From: Microvelia longipes
Taxonomy: Eukaryota; Arthropoda; Insecta; Hemiptera; Veliidae
DNA length: 64,000 bases
Assembly (NCBI GenBank): GCA_018340805.1
Contig: JACMZG010001908.1
Coordinates: 14,576,981 to 14,640,980, forward strand
Direction: 5' to 3'
The notes under the pieces are model-generated. The model was not told the DNA's origin, made no database searches, and saw only the letters and a program-made list of their open reading frames with translations. Shown here in pieces: positions 11,369-23,463 of the stretch. The position numbers and the translations under genes were made by a program. The number at the start of each line of letters is the position of its first letter. Position 1 is the first letter of the stretch.

Positions 11369-14300
11369 CTGTACCGAATTTCAACTCCAAACTAGATTTT
11401 TCCCGATTTTTTACAATTTTAAAAAAACGTTACACAAGTCATATAGAAAAATGAACTAATGCCGATTGGACATAACTTAGCAACATAATGTTAGTCGTAC
11501 ACATTTTGCTACATTGCGTACTGAATTTCAATTTAATCGCATTGATTTTTTCCATTATATGATTTTTTTTGAAAATTTTCACTTTGAGTCCTTATTGCGG
11601 GTTACCACAATAACCCTTTATGCGGGTCCCTTACTACGCAGTGTTACCACAACTACTGGGGTAGACTGATTTTTGTCAAAGTTTCACTCTTTTGCATAAA
11701 TATATTGGCCTTAAAAACGGGCCTGAGATTATTCCGGTTTTTATCCCGGGTTGCGGAATTTTTTTTTTGCAAAACACTATACTTTTAACATTGACAATGC
11801 TCATTTATAACTTACGTTATAAAGAAGTACATTAAAAGCCATAATTGAGCTCATAATTTATTGTAAGTTTTAATGTCAATATAAGTATTTCTAACTTTAT
11901 TTTAGCCTGTAAATGCATTATAAGAAAGTCATTCTTTCAAAAAATGAAATAACCATGAAACTAAAAATAATTTTGATTGTCACACAAAAAATAAAAAAAT
12001 AATAAAGTAGAAAAAAAATAATAACACAAAAAAACACAACACTTTGTATTTAAACACTTAGTAAACATCATTAGAACTTAAATCAATGAGAAAAAAAAAC
12101 CTGTCTCACACTTTAAATTAGGAGAAAGAAAACATTATAAATCAAAAGGAATAAAAAACCAATAAACAATAAAGAAACTCTCGAATAATTTTAAAAACCT
12201 AAACATAAAGATTAAAAAGGTGTTATAAAATAAGTTAATAAACCAAATGATTATTATTGTTACAATAAAAACTTAAAATGTTTGATAACGTATTTAGATA
12301 TATATTGTGTGATATGTTTGTACGTTTTTAAAAATATATTGCAAAGATAAGTAAATTCAGCTAATATAATAATATTTTAAATTGTTTGTTTTAATATTTA
12401 TTAGGTATCCAGTGTGGATATATATAATTTTATAATTTAATTCTTATTAAAAATGACTGAATATTTTTGTACTTAGAGTATAATTTTTTTAAAATGTGAT
12501 GTGGTAGCATAACACATATCTCACAAATGAGTTCGAACTATATTCAATATTTTTCATAATGCCGCTATTGGATTAATCTTAAACTAGTTAAATATGAATA
12601 AAAATTTGATAGAGATATACAGAGGCTCGACTTTAAGTTTTCTTTTGTCATGTATTCAATACTCGATGATTCATGTATCTCTTGACTGAATGCAATGTTA
12701 TATTATATGTGTTTTTTACAATAGTCTATATGAAGTGTGGTGATTATGAGAAAACTTAAATATATTAGTGATCATATCTTTGTGTTATGTTAATTATATA
12801 TTTTGAATTAATTTAGTAGCATGTGTTTGTGTATATATTTTATGATAATTCATAAATTATGTTACGAGTAAAGCAAATATATATCTTCTTTTTTTAAGTT
12901 TCTTTAAAGGAAAGGTGATAGTCAGAGAGCACTATAATAGTATGTAGAGGTTAATTGATGTGCATATTGAGGATGATTTAATCACTACCTTCTAGGTCTT
13001 CCTCTCTATCCGTGTGCGTTAAAGACCACCACTCATTTCAGTGGCCTCCTTTTCGCGTCGAAACCTTACCACTTAGTTGTCTTCGTCGTCTTAACTTAAC
13101 TCTACCATAATATATTTTTATTAATAATCTAGATATAATAAGTATTAAAGTTTATAGGCGAGCATACACAAAGAATCAAAAGAAGGTTTATATGATACTC
13201 TCTAAGATAGGGAAGAATTTCTTAGTGTGTTTAATGTTAATATGTGTTTTAAATTTCTTGATACAGTGCTCAGTAATATCTATAGGATATATGTGCGTAA
13301 TTTCATTGAAAAGCTTTTCAAAACGCTTAAGAGAGAGCTTGGAGTGACTTACGTGAATAGTAAATAACATGTATTTTTTTATACACCATACCTCATTATA
13401 AATAATATCCGTTGTCTCAAGATATACTCAAAAATTTTGCCGGACTTTTTCTCAACTATGTATACTTAATCTTAGCTCGGTGCTAATTTTCTTAATAATT
13501 TTATGAGGATCATGGAATTAAAAATACTAAACTATGCTTATACACTGCAAATTACCAATTAAACGTATGATCGGTGTCTATAGAATAATATGGGTTTCTA
13601 GTGTTATACTCTGAGAATTTTTTATTTGATTATGATCATTGCGCCTTTGAAATCAAGGAATTGCTAAATATGATTTTGATATTTCGATTCAAAAAACTTT
13701 ACTATCTAATTTAATTTGTCTTATTGTCATATGATTGCCGAGAGAAGTCAAACTTTTATTTTAAATATCGTCTTTGCGATCTCAGAAAAGATTCTGTTAT
13801 CTTAAATAAAATATAGGGTAAAGTGTAGAATAGTTCTAGTGTTCTATCTAGCAATTTTGAATTCTTAATCTATAAGATAGTTTATATACACTCGACCGTA
13901 ACTCTCTATATAAACACTTATTTGTATTTGAGGTCTCATAATGACTGAGGCTACTCTTTTTTCTTTACTCGTACTCTGAATTTCAATATAAAAAACTGTA
14001 ATATTAAATAAATACTCAGGGTACCAGTAATTTATCAAACATATAAGCGCTAATAATTATATGGTTTCAGTTTAAAGTATTTAGTTAAAATTAGTATTAT
14101 CTACGTTTAGGCTCTTATTTGCTTTTTCGTTTTGTGATGACTATACTGAACTGCTTGCCTATAAGTAGTTTGTGTCAAATTTAGTGTGTTTTATGATATC
14201 GATGTAATTACCGAAAGTTTGAACTTTAATTTATTTTAAATTTGATATTATAAATATCTCTTGTAGTATAATAGTTCTTACTTTTTTAGTTCGTCAATAT

Positions 14301-14499
14301 AATTAAGCTTGTGGTAGTGTGCGTATATGGAGAAGGAACTAGCTTAGTGAGGAAAGGTAGAGATATATTAAGATATTCATGAGGTAAATAAGTATATTAA
14401 ACTCGAGTATATATATATAGTATAGGTAAAGGGCCTGTGAAAATAGAGAGTAATATAATATATGGGTACCTGGTATTAATATGGAAGATACGCCATAAG
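11369..14499. other. AT-rich non-coding stretch
   Basis: No gene, RNA or clear repeat that I can support. Codon-like structure is absent in all frames I scanned. Confidence 0.4.
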
Positions 14500-15930
14500 G
14501 GTAATTAGAGTTGTGGTAATGTATGTATATGAATATCCATTCATGTTCCTTCTTAGTGAGTGCAACATAAATGTCTCTATATGTTATAAGAACTCGTCAA
14601 TATGTTCTCACTTACTTGCGGTATCTACGTATCATATAATGTTTACTCATCTTAGTACTCTATGCTACTCAAAATGTTTCCTTCTTATTGGTGACTTGCA
14701 ATGTTCCTTTTGGGACTTATACATATTAGTTCCTCTTTGAACCCCCAATGTTCATCTTGGGGCACGCAATGTTCCTTCTGAAGACTCGCTAATATTGAGT
14801 ATTTCAATGACTTGGGTGCACGACTCTCAATTCTATCTATATATGAGTAAACTTCTATGTCTCTAGCAGTCTCTCTTCCTCGTGAATATGGCGGTACATC
14901 ATCTAATGAATTGCTCATGCTGCTTATATGTATTCTATGCAAATATTATTTAATCTTGAATATACCTAGTACCTTATTAGGACAGAGGGAATTGTTCGCA
15001 ACTCTAGCTTTAGTTTCTTCGCGAGCACGATTCAAAATAAAATGTCTCAGGTTTATGTTCCTCTTAGAACTCGCTGAATGTTCACTCATTATTAGGCGCG
15101 TCACATAATCGAAGATCACCTATCTTGTTTCTCTAATTATTGGCTCTCTTTTCATGTGCATTTATTATAGAATTATGTTCTCGTAAATTGGACTTTCGTA
15201 TAATCAAAATGGTCCCTTTACCTTGATATCGTGCTCAATTTCCTCTTGGGACTTGCAATGTCTCTTGCGGACTTACTAATGACATAATGATATCGGCATC
15301 ATCATGGCTCTCTCACAACCCAGACGCAAGTAGAGAGTTGCGATATCTGATAGGGAGAGAGGTTTGTAAGACATTAGACATGTTTCTTTTCTTCTCTCGG
15401 TGGCACTTTTTTGTTTATACTGCCATATTACTGATCCCTTAACTATATACTGTAACGCGTCTGTCTAAACTAGTTCATCGCTCGGGCTCTTTTGAGCTCT
15501 CGTTCCTTGTGGTGCAGTCCGTAGTTGTCTCCATTTTCTTTGGCTTCTCCTTGAACTGCAGAATGAATTCCTCAATATAGGACTACACTCAGACTAGCAT
15601 GTTGCATCTAGCCTCTTGGGCTAGATATATCATGTTTCTACGGTTGACATTCAGCCGTACAAGCTACCTGCAAACTTAGTTTCCTCTTCTGGGACATCGG
15701 ACATTATGTTATCTCTGTGCATGCTGTGAGCGTGTTCTTGTCGAATGCTTTCTCTTCTTATCTTATAGCCATGCCTGCATTCACTAGTATCTACTCTGGC
15801 TTGGCTCTTGCAATGTTGGTCTAGCTCTATGTGGTGTACCCTGCTCGCTTTGCGTGCGATATGTATTCCTGGTTATAATGGGTGCTTGGCCACGCACTAG
15901 ATGACATCTTCCACACTTGGGCTCTTCACT
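14500..15930. repeat. Degenerate pyrimidine-rich repetitive tract
   Basis: Phrases such as AATGTTCCTTTTGGGACTTA, CAATGTTCCTTCTGAAGACT and TTGGGACTTGCAATGTCTCT recur at irregular spacing of roughly 25-60 bp. This suggests an old, heavily diverged tandem array. The open frames in it are short and unrelated to each other. Confidence 0.4.
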
Positions 15931-16630
15931 GTCTACTCTCTGCTCGGGGGTACTTGGCCAGGCTCGCTCTCTGTCTCAATATACACATGCCCCGACATAA
16001 ACAAGGTGAGAGCAACTTCTTGTTTTCCGACTCTCGCGCCTCACATGTGTCAACAAAACTCTCACTCCATTTATGCCTGCTCATTTAAACTCACGAAAGA
16101 TAAAAAAGAAGAAGAAGAAAAGGTGTTGGTGTTATGGCAATACTGAACGACTGTCGTCTTTTTGAGAGATCAATTTAGCGATTTTAATTTTCACTTCTAG
16201 TATTTTAATTGCGACAGCAAGATTTAATTCTGTTATTCTTACAAGTCTGCGATGTGGCGTAGAAACTGTACTCAAAGTGTAAATTTGCATTTATATGTAT
16301 AAGTGAAAAAGTATAAAAAGAACACATAGCGACTAATAAATAATCATATAAATGGAGAGTATTAAAATTAAAACTATACAATATTAAATATAGTTTCGAA
16401 GCACATTACTCTAACTCAGTTAAGTTAGTATATTAGTGAAACATACTCTACTTATGATGTGTTCTCGGTTTTAACTAGTGGATCAATAGGTTATATTTTT
16501 TTATGGATAACTCAAGAATAAATTAAACTCCTTGTGTCATTCTACTAAATAAATTAGTGAGTGAGCGAGGATTATATAAAAGGATTATTTAAGCACAGCA
16601 AGAATCAAAACCCAAACGATACAAAATAGT
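15931..16630. other. Non-coding, nothing recognised
   Basis: No gene or repeat that I can support. Confidence 0.4.
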
Positions 16631-17346
16631 CCAAGAGCCGGACCTAAAAAAAATGTGACACATTTTGTACTACTTCAAACCAACTTATTCTGAAGAATAA
16701 AATCCTTATAAGGTTTATAAAAGGAAAAACATCGCTGCCTTTCCAGAGTAAAGCCGTTTTCATATGACTGTGCAATTTTGTGCATGCTCAAAATTTTATA
16801 ATATCGCACAAATTTCAGTTTTTATGCAATAAGTGGCTCCCTGTAAGTCGTGTGCAAAACAAGAGACCATTTTTCAAAGCTGATAAAATTTCCTATAAAA
16901 CGAGTGTTTAATCAATAAAGTCGGATGACTACAACTAAAGTTATGGATCTTTCAAAAACACCAAAAAAAGGGTTAGTTTATGCAAAGTCAGCGAATTTCT
17001 TTGAAAAAATATTGACTTTTTGTTCACTTTTTTTGGCCATTTAACAAATGTCATAACTTAATGTTATATTTATCCGATTTTGACGAAAAAACACTCGTTT
17101 CATAGGAAATTTTATCAGCTTCAAAAAGTACTCTTCATGTTTTACATACGGCCTACAGGGAATCACTTATTGCAAGAAAACTGGAATTTGTGCAATTTTA
17201 TAAAATTTTGAGCATGCCCAATCACATGAAAGGCTCAACTCTGGATAGGCAGACTATGTTTTTCCTTCATAATTGAAGGTATATTTTCAGAAACATTTCG
17301 TTTAAAGTTGTAAGAAATGAGTCACATTTTTAGGCCTGGCTCTTGG
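16631..17346. mobile_element. Intact foldback MITE, 716 bp
   Basis: The ends are CCAAGAGCCGGACCTAAAAA at the left and the complement of CCAAGAGCCAGGCCTAAAAA at the right. Inverted similarity continues almost to the centre: TGCATGCTCAAAATTTTATA near 16781 against TTTTGAGCATGCCC near 17206, and CAAAGCTGATAAAATTTCCT near 16877 against its complement near 17107. It therefore folds as one long imperfect hairpin. No ORF and no unambiguous target duplication are seen. The interrupted element at 1-988 is the same family. Confidence 0.85.
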
Positions 17347-17619
17347 AATAAAAGTATTCTTCTCTAAATCGGTAGAGGGAGTGAGAAAAATTCCAAAACT
17401 TTGAAAACGGAAAGGTTTCTTTCGCGTCAGGTCCATAAGGTGTTTCTTAATCAATAAAATGCTTATCACTGAATCATTTGTGCGGGTTTAGTCGGTTTGC
17501 GAAAATTTTCATTTCCGCAACGCTACCGCAAGCCGTTTAGAACGTCCCACAGGATTACACAGGTTGAAATTTGAGCTGTCACCGCACGCTTCGGACGGTC
17601 GCAACCGCAGTATTATGAA
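17347..17619. other. Non-coding, nothing recognised
   Basis: Slightly GC-richer than average (CCGCAACGCTACCGCAAGCC near 17516). No feature identified. Confidence 0.35.
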
Positions 17620-17830
17620 TGCACCTATACTTGTGTGTGCATTCGTACGTAATAAAATCGCAAATTCGACATTCCTACGCGGAGCAAAAACTAAGCTAGC
17701 GAACTATGTTGACGCACCTACAGCCTAAACTACTGCACAGATTTTCGCGTATAATGACTTTTTAACTTCGTCTCATGCTTGTGTGCATTCTTGCGTAATA
17801 AAATCTCAAATTCGACATTTTGTCACTAAT
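17620..17830 (-). repeat. Satellite-like repeat fragment, inverse of 35.5-36.2 kb array
   Basis: CGCGGAGCAAAAACTAAGCT, GCACCTACAGCCTAAACTAC and ATAAAATCGCAAATTCGACA are reverse complements of blocks in the roughly 160-bp array at 35540-36174. Just over one unit is present. As at 35 kb, it directly abuts the second foldback family. Confidence 0.7.
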
Positions 17831-17839
17831 CCGACGTTT

Positions 17840-18535
17840 CAAAGTGAAAGTTGTTAGGTTGGCTTTACTATAGGGCATTACTTAAATTGGTAGGCAATCA
17901 TTAGTTTTTCTCCTTGGCGGCGTGCCAGCAGAGGGCATCAAAACTAAAGGTATCTAACTTTAAAGGTAGTGTTAGCAAGGGTTATAAGGGTTTAAAGGTG
18001 TAGTTCCTGACTATACCCTTTTTGTTTAATTCGTTCATTCATTTCATTTGTTTAATCCTGGGATGTAAAGCTGCTGCAATTATTATAGTATGACACACGG
18101 TTAAAACCAGTTGACAGCGTAGGAAAATAATACGAGAGAGCCAATGAGGTTAGCTTTGCATGTTTAACTACGCCTACGATTTCATATCAGGCCAACCTCA
18201 TTGGTTTTCAACACTATTTCCCCACGCTGTCAACTGATTTTAACCGTGTGTCATACTATACAAATGCTAAAATCTGTTATGATTTATCTCCACTACAAAA
18301 CTAAATTATATGATATTTCAAAAATAGCAGAAGAAACTATAAAACATGTTCATACTGCTGGCACGCCGCTAAGAAGAAGAAACTGATGATTGCCTCTCAA
18401 TTTAAGTAAGGCCCTTTAGTATTGCCAAACTAGCAACTTTTCCTTTAAAACTCCAATGACCGTCTCCAACGAAAACGAACATGACTTGGCGGGATAAAAA
18501 TGTTGGTTTCCCTACTTTTTTGGACCATAAGACTT
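17840..18535. mobile_element. Foldback element, second family
   Basis: The left arm (GTTAGGTTGGCTTTACTATA, GGCAATCATTAGTTTTTCTC, CCTTGGCGGCGTGCCAGCAG) is matched inversely by the right arm (CTGGCACGCCGCTAAGAAGA, ACTGATGATTGCCTCTCAAT, ending CCCTACTTTTTTGG). The same arms form the foldback at 34427-35325. The core carries a separate MITE at 18088-18256. No coding capacity. Confidence 0.75.
18088..18256. mobile_element. TA-flanked MITE nested in foldback
   Basis: Ends GTATGACACACGGTTAAAAC and the complement ending CCGTGTGTCATAC, with inner arms around GTTGACAGCGT and CCAATGAGGTT. It is flanked by TA on both sides (18086-18087 and 18257-18258). The related foldback near 34990-35030 lacks it and reads directly from the AACAGATTTTAGCA block into the AATTGCAGCAG block, giving an approximate empty site. 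The TA duplication is typical of Tc1/mariner-type MITEs (inference). Confidence 0.82.
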
Positions 18536-18539
18536 CTCA

Positions 18540-18600
18540 AAGCTGAGGTTCCTAGGTTCGAATCTTGGTACCGGCGCTAATTTTTTATCGTCTTATTTAC
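18540..18600 (+). mobile_element. tRNA-like T-arm motif, possible SINE remnant
   Basis: GGTTCCTAGGTTCGAATCTT followed by GGTACCGGCGC resembles a T arm with a B box (GGTTCGAATC). No matching A box or full cloverleaf can be drawn, so it is at most a SINE fragment. Confidence 0.25.
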
Positions 18601-18688
18601 AGTATTTAAGTTCATAATTATAAATAATTTTGGCGCGGAGGTCCGCGAGCCAGGCGAATGCTTGGAAATGTGCGCGTTCTTGCTTATT

Positions 18689-19417
18689 AATCTAATTTTT
18701 GTTTAATTTTTTGAACTTTTTCAAAGAAAATACACTAAAATTAGCATAAATTGAGCTTAAATGTGTAGAAATAATGCTGTGTCGAGTAGTGTATATTCTA
18801 TGGGATAATTATGCGCATTATCTTTAAAAATTCGAAAAACAGTTCCCAGATGTAGCATTGCTTTTTGCTTGTTACATTTCCTAGGTGTCTCTCGCACAAT
18901 TATATTGTGTCAACTATTCATGTTTTGCAAAACTCGGTAGTATCAGATGATATATGTTTTGCTTGCCATGCATGATGGCGGTAAGAGAGCACCGCTCGTC
19001 TCTGGTAAGTACTTCACATTATATTTAGGAATTAATTGAAGATCAGAGTGAGTTCAGGCTCTGTCGGCGCCCTGATGAGTTAGACGTAACGAAACAGAGT
19101 GGGACATGACATTATGTCGAGCCATCAATGATGACGAATGTCGAATGATGGAACAGTTCCCAGATGTAGCATTGCTTTGCTTGTTACATTTCCTAGGTTT
19201 CTCTCGCACAATTATATTGTGTCAACTATTCATGTTTTGCAAAACTCGGTAGTATCAGATGATAAATCTAATTTTTGTTTAATTTTTTGAACTTTTTCAA
19301 AGAAAATACACTAAAAATTAGCATAAATTGAGCTTAAATGTGTAGAAATAATGCTGTGTCGAGGTAGTGTATATTCTATGGATAATTATGCGCATTTTCT
19401 TTAAAAATTCGAAAAAA
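18689..19417 (+). mobile_element. Direct-repeat element A-B-spacer-B-A carrying a hammerhead
   Basis: Block A (18689-18839, starting AATCTAATTTTTGTTTAATT) is followed by block B (18840-18952, starting CAGTTCCCAGATGTAGCATT). A 201-bp spacer follows, then B again (19154-19264) and A again (19265-19417), all in the same orientation. Copies differ mostly by one-base indels. The order is unlike a simple tandem duplication, which would give A-B-A-B. It could come from a circular or tandem template with replacement of the middle A, or from misassembly. The spacer contains the ribozyme at 19058-19100. Retrozymes and Penelope-like elements are families known to combine direct repeats with hammerheads. 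Confidence 0.65.
19058..19100 (+). ncRNA. Hammerhead ribozyme, helix-III-open form with 6-nt palindromic helix I
   Basis: All core elements are present in order. Helix III strand GCTCTGT (19058-19064) is followed by C at 19065, giving the cleavage triplet GTC (19063-19065). Next come GGCGCC (19066-19071), CTGATGA (19072-19078), helix II GTTA/TAAC (19079-19082 and 19087-19090) with loop GACG, GAAA (19091-19094), and the return helix III strand (19094-19100). The last strand pairs A94-U64, C95-G63, A96-U62, G97-C61, A98-U60, G99-C59 and U100-G58. Helices II and III have no mismatch apart from the terminal wobble. The helix I segment is only GGCGCC, too short to form a normal hairpin but fully self-complementary, so two molecules could pair there. 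Predicted cleavage follows 19065. Function is inferred. Confidence 0.8.
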
Positions 19418-19473
19418 TTAAATAACAAGTTTTGACGCTATTGTTATTAAAAAATATATACCGAAAAATGTAG

Positions 19474-19603
19474 CATGATGTTTAATAAAAAAAAACCCCC
19501 ACTAGAGTTAAAAACAATTAATACATTGTTAACCACAATAGTATATTGTGGTTAACAATAATTGTTTTTAATTCTAGTGGGGTTTTTTTTATTAAACATC
19601 ATG
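19474..19603. mobile_element. 130-bp near-perfect palindrome (MITE-like)
   Basis: CATGATGTTTAATAAAAAAA at the left is complemented by TTTTTATTAAACATCATG at the right. Inner arms CACTAGAGTTAAAAACAATT and TTGTTAACCACAATA pair across a centre at about 19539. The whole unit can extrude as a single hairpin. No target duplication is recognised. Confidence 0.85.
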
Positions 19604-21452
19604 GTGAGTCTGTACCACGAAATCTCCGTCTAAACAACTAACGAAAAATGATAATATACTATTATTATTTAAATGATAATGATAATATAAATTAAAATAA
19701 TAATATACAGGTGTAATAAATATTAATCTGTTAAATATAATAGAAAAAATTTAAAGAGATATAATTTAAAATAAGTAAGGAAAATATTAAGTATAAAAAA
19801 GATAGCCCACGCTTTACTTAATATTTGGTGGAAGTTATTAATAGAAAATCACTGGACATGGTGACAAATTGATACGCAAGTTCCATACGCCTCGTGTCGC
19901 CATCAGAAGTATTAGTAGGTAGAGCACGTAATAGACGTACCGTAAAACAATTGTCTAGGCTTAGATCGTGTGAAATAGCGTATTTTGGACATGGAAGAGT
20001 GACAGAAATCTGCCGTTGAGAGCTTTTATGTAAGTTTATACGTAGAGATATCTTGGATTCAGTTTCCCGGTAGCATTTAGTGAAACATTTTGATAACTAA
20101 CTTGTCAACTTGAACATTGCATACTTCCCTTCATGTAGTACTGAAGATCAACATAGATTTAAGTTTTAACTAATCAATAGGGCCTTTCATGTGTTTAAGG
20201 GTTAGGACAGGTTAAAAAGGTCATAAAGTATTCTGAAAATTTTTACTAATTGCAAGTAAACTAATTTATCTTATAACTTTAAATATTTTTACTCACTCAG
20301 ATTCGGTTTCAGCTCTATCAGCTATTAAATCCCATATGCCTGATTTTACGTCATAATAATGTATAATAAAAAATTTTTACTTAAAGGTGATGACGTCATA
20401 ATTAAGTTATTTGCCAACTTCGCCACTTTAAAATTTCAAGACACGTGGAAACACCAGTTGCATCATTCGTCATTCGACATTATTGGTAGTGACTTCTCAC
20501 TTTTTGCTTTGTTTCGCCTAACACACCAGTTTGACTGTTAAACATTCTACTTAACTAAATTTTAAATATCTTGGCTTATTAATTTTAAAAAGTGTGTACT
20601 TGCTCGTAAAAGTTAATATGTAAAATTAACTTGGTAAGTGAATGATTACAAATTTTGTTTATAAAATTTTCGTTTCACATGTGAAGAGAAAATAACCATT
20701 GAAGGTCGAAATTACCTCTTTTTACTACCGTTGTTACGAGGCTCTAGGTTATACCCTCAGCGCTATACTTTATTGTGTTGGATGTATATTTACTTAGTAT
20801 TATACGCATAATGTTGTTAAGAGGTTTTGCTGTATTAATTCTACTTTGCTTTATGGCAACTTTTATTACCTTAAAGTTTTAGTAAAATTCCAAAATGTCG
20901 AAGCTTCCACAATTTAACAGTCTTTAAAATTCATAGTCATCTGATTGCCGTGATTGAAATTGACACTATTCGTAATTTTATTTATTCGTTGTATTTTAAT
21001 GCCTCTTTGTCTTTACTAAGGCACCTAGTGAGAGAGGTATTGGGAGACCTGTTATGATAGTTCTTAATATACCTCGTAATATAGATCCTAAGGGACCTTG
21101 TGTTACTCTGCCAAAGGAACAGACACCTTAAAAATCTTCCGTACATATGGATTCTGTATATCTTTTATTTGCCAAGCATACTGGTATTGGTAGCATATCT
21201 GAGAGTATATATCTTCCTTTCGACTATTTGTTGATCTTTAAAGACCTTTGCTTGATCTTATGATCAAGCTCAAGAGGAATGCCTATGTACAGTTGATTTG
21301 ATCTGTACTCATTAAGTATTCCTCTCATTTTGATCTTCCGTATTCTTCCCATTTTGATCTACCTATATTTTTTATATTTATTGGGCCTTTGGTTGTTCTT
21401 CTGTTAGGCCTTTTTTTACTTTCCTGAAAGTTGCTTCTTGTCTTTGGTTACA
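19604..21452. other. Upstream region of the + strand gene, no element recognised
   Basis: No coding signal is seen. The exon at 21453 begins at a splice acceptor, so at least one upstream non-coding exon and the promoter must lie to the left, but I cannot place them. Confidence 0.4.
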
Positions 21453-21636
21453 GATATAGGATATAGAAATGAGTGATTATGAAGATGCTATAGAAGAAAT
21501 ATTTCCGACTCCTGACGTGCTTTTCGCCGAAGGAAGTGGCAATGTAAGACGAAGGCATACACAATGGGAAGATTCCATATCTTTGGGATCTGCTTCCTCC
21601 TTTGATCCGGACTTCCCTGGACTTATTGAAGTTAGG
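21453..21636 (+). CDS. Start-codon exon of unidentified + strand gene (coding 21469-21636)
   Basis: A pyrimidine-rich tract and acceptor (TTGTCTTTGGTTACAG) end at 21452. An in-frame TAG at 21457-21459 precedes the first ATG at 21469, whose context GAAATGAG has a purine at -3 and G at +4, so the start is well supported. Coding runs 56 codons to a consensus donor (AGG then GTGAGTAC, GT at 21637), in phase 0. The peptide begins MSDYEDAIEEIFPTPDVLFA, then has a basic patch (RRRH), then HTQWEDSISLGSASSFDPDF. It is acidic and Ser/Pro-containing with no signal peptide or membrane segment, as for a cytosolic N-terminal region. I do not recognise the family. The sequence looks conserved in style (no low complexity, balanced codons) and is the best gene evidence in the window. 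Confidence 0.8.
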
Positions 21637-21724
21637 GTGAGTACAGAAATACTACTTATCTTAAAGCATTGTGAAGGTATTTTTAGGTTCTCTTATACCA
21701 TACCCCTTCTTCACATTGCTTTGT

Positions 21725-21935
21725 TTTATATACGGAAGATATCATAAGCGGTACTTCTTTAGATGGTAACTTCCTGGTATGTGAAAGAGTTATTCGACAG
21801 CATTTTATTTACGGAAGATATCATAAGCGGTACTTCTTTAGATGGTAACTTCCTGGTATGTGAAAGGGTTATTCGACACCATTTTATATACGGAAGATAT
21901 CATAAGCGGTACTTCTTTAGATGGTAACTTCCTAG
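21725..21935. repeat. 79-bp tandem repeat, about 2.6 copies
   Basis: TACGGAAGATATCATAAGCG begins units at about 21731, 21810 and 21889. Copies are almost identical (differences such as AGAGTT/AGGGTT). It lies just inside the intron after the start exon. Confidence 0.93.
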
Positions 21936-21939
21936 GATA

Positions 21940-23463
21940 ATGTGTTTACGTATCTAATTTTAAAAATAGGCAGTAAATTAAGTGCTTTATTGCCTTTCTT
22001 TAATAATGACTGATTTATTCGATAAAATCATACAATTAGAAGGGCTATGTATCATTAAAATAAGAAAATAAATGTTTTTTATTTAAATAAAAAAATACTA
22101 TAAATAGTACAAAATCAATGTTTTTAGAAATAAAAAAAATCAGGTAATAAAAGCTTATACAGTCATATTTCTCAAATAGCGCAATGTGGCCGGGCATTGT
22201 GCACTATGCCCGTGCGAAGTGGGTAATAGAAGCTTATTTAGTCATATTTCCCAAATTTCCCAAGGGTATTGTGCACAATTCCCGCATTTCCCTTATTGCC
22301 CGCAACAAATATAACGAATGAATATAACCAAACAACTCTAAATTTTTAATCCAACTAATGAATTAACATAATGAACTAAAAAAGCGTTATTTTTTATAGT
22401 AATTCGCTAAAAAAAGGTGTAATTAATGAAGAATTCAGTATAGTGCCAAGAAGCGTATATATCTTTATTAAGTTGAATTGAAAGAAACTCGTAATTAACA
22501 CCATAATGCAATTAAACAAACATTAGCAGCATTTGTTACCTGAAGACCCCCAGTTTAACTTTTTTCGGTCTTAAATTTCAGTCACAAACTTCAGTCTGAT
22601 TATTTGTAGAGTATTGTTTTACTGTTTTAATTTAATCCTATTGGATGGTGGATTTAATAATAGTAATCAACTAACCTAGAGCGCTAAGAAAGTTTGAAAT
22701 ACTTTTATTGTTTACTTAGTTTTGAATCTTTTTTCTTCGTCCTTATTTACTAAGTTTCGGATGCTTTTATTTTTGCTTCCCCTTTATCTTTCGAAAAAAA
22801 ATTCTTTTGTTCATCTCTTTTTTAAACTTCAGAATAAACTCTTGAATTATTATTTTTATATTTTGTTTTCTTAAATATTATTTATTATCATTTTACAAGT
22901 TTGTTTTGCTAAGCTTTTCGAAGTTTTTAAATTAATGCTCGTTACTGACGGATATTAAAAGTTTTAAGTTAACAATAAAACATTCCAAGTTTTTTTAAAG
23001 TTAACTTATTTAAAATAAAACTTAACTGTCCCTTCTTAAGGAAATTTAAGTTTCTTTTCCGTTGAGCATTTCTATTGGAGTGGGCTCGTGACATTTTCCT
23101 CGGAAACTTGCTAAATGGTGGAGTAGAAATTATGTAGTAGAATATAATATGATTTGAAAAAAGCCAACACATATCTTTGAGGATGCCCTTTGTTTTGTGG
23201 CAGTCGAGACACCTTAAAGTTTTATTTTCTTTGTAACCGGGAACGGAATGTGGCGGGAGCAACAGAACTCCTTTCTAGGATCCAAAAGAATGGGGGAAAA
23301 TTCCATACGCTTTATCAAAAGAGAGAAAACAAATTGTTTGACTCGCTGCGCTCGTCGAGGAGTTAGTTAACGCATGTAAAGTGGTTTAACAAAAACACCC
23401 TCCCCCACCATTCGACGATCATCAATTTCTCGTCTCAGGATAATATACGTTTACTGCTACTGG
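21940..23463. other. Intronic, one diverged direct repeat
   Basis: GTAATAAAAGCTTATACAGT at 22144 and GTAATAGAAGCTTATTTAGT at 22223 mark a two-copy repeat with spacing 79 bp, each followed by TCATATTTC(T/C)CAAAT and by GGCATTGTGCAC or GTATTGTGCAC. The rest shows nothing recognisable. Confidence 0.5.
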
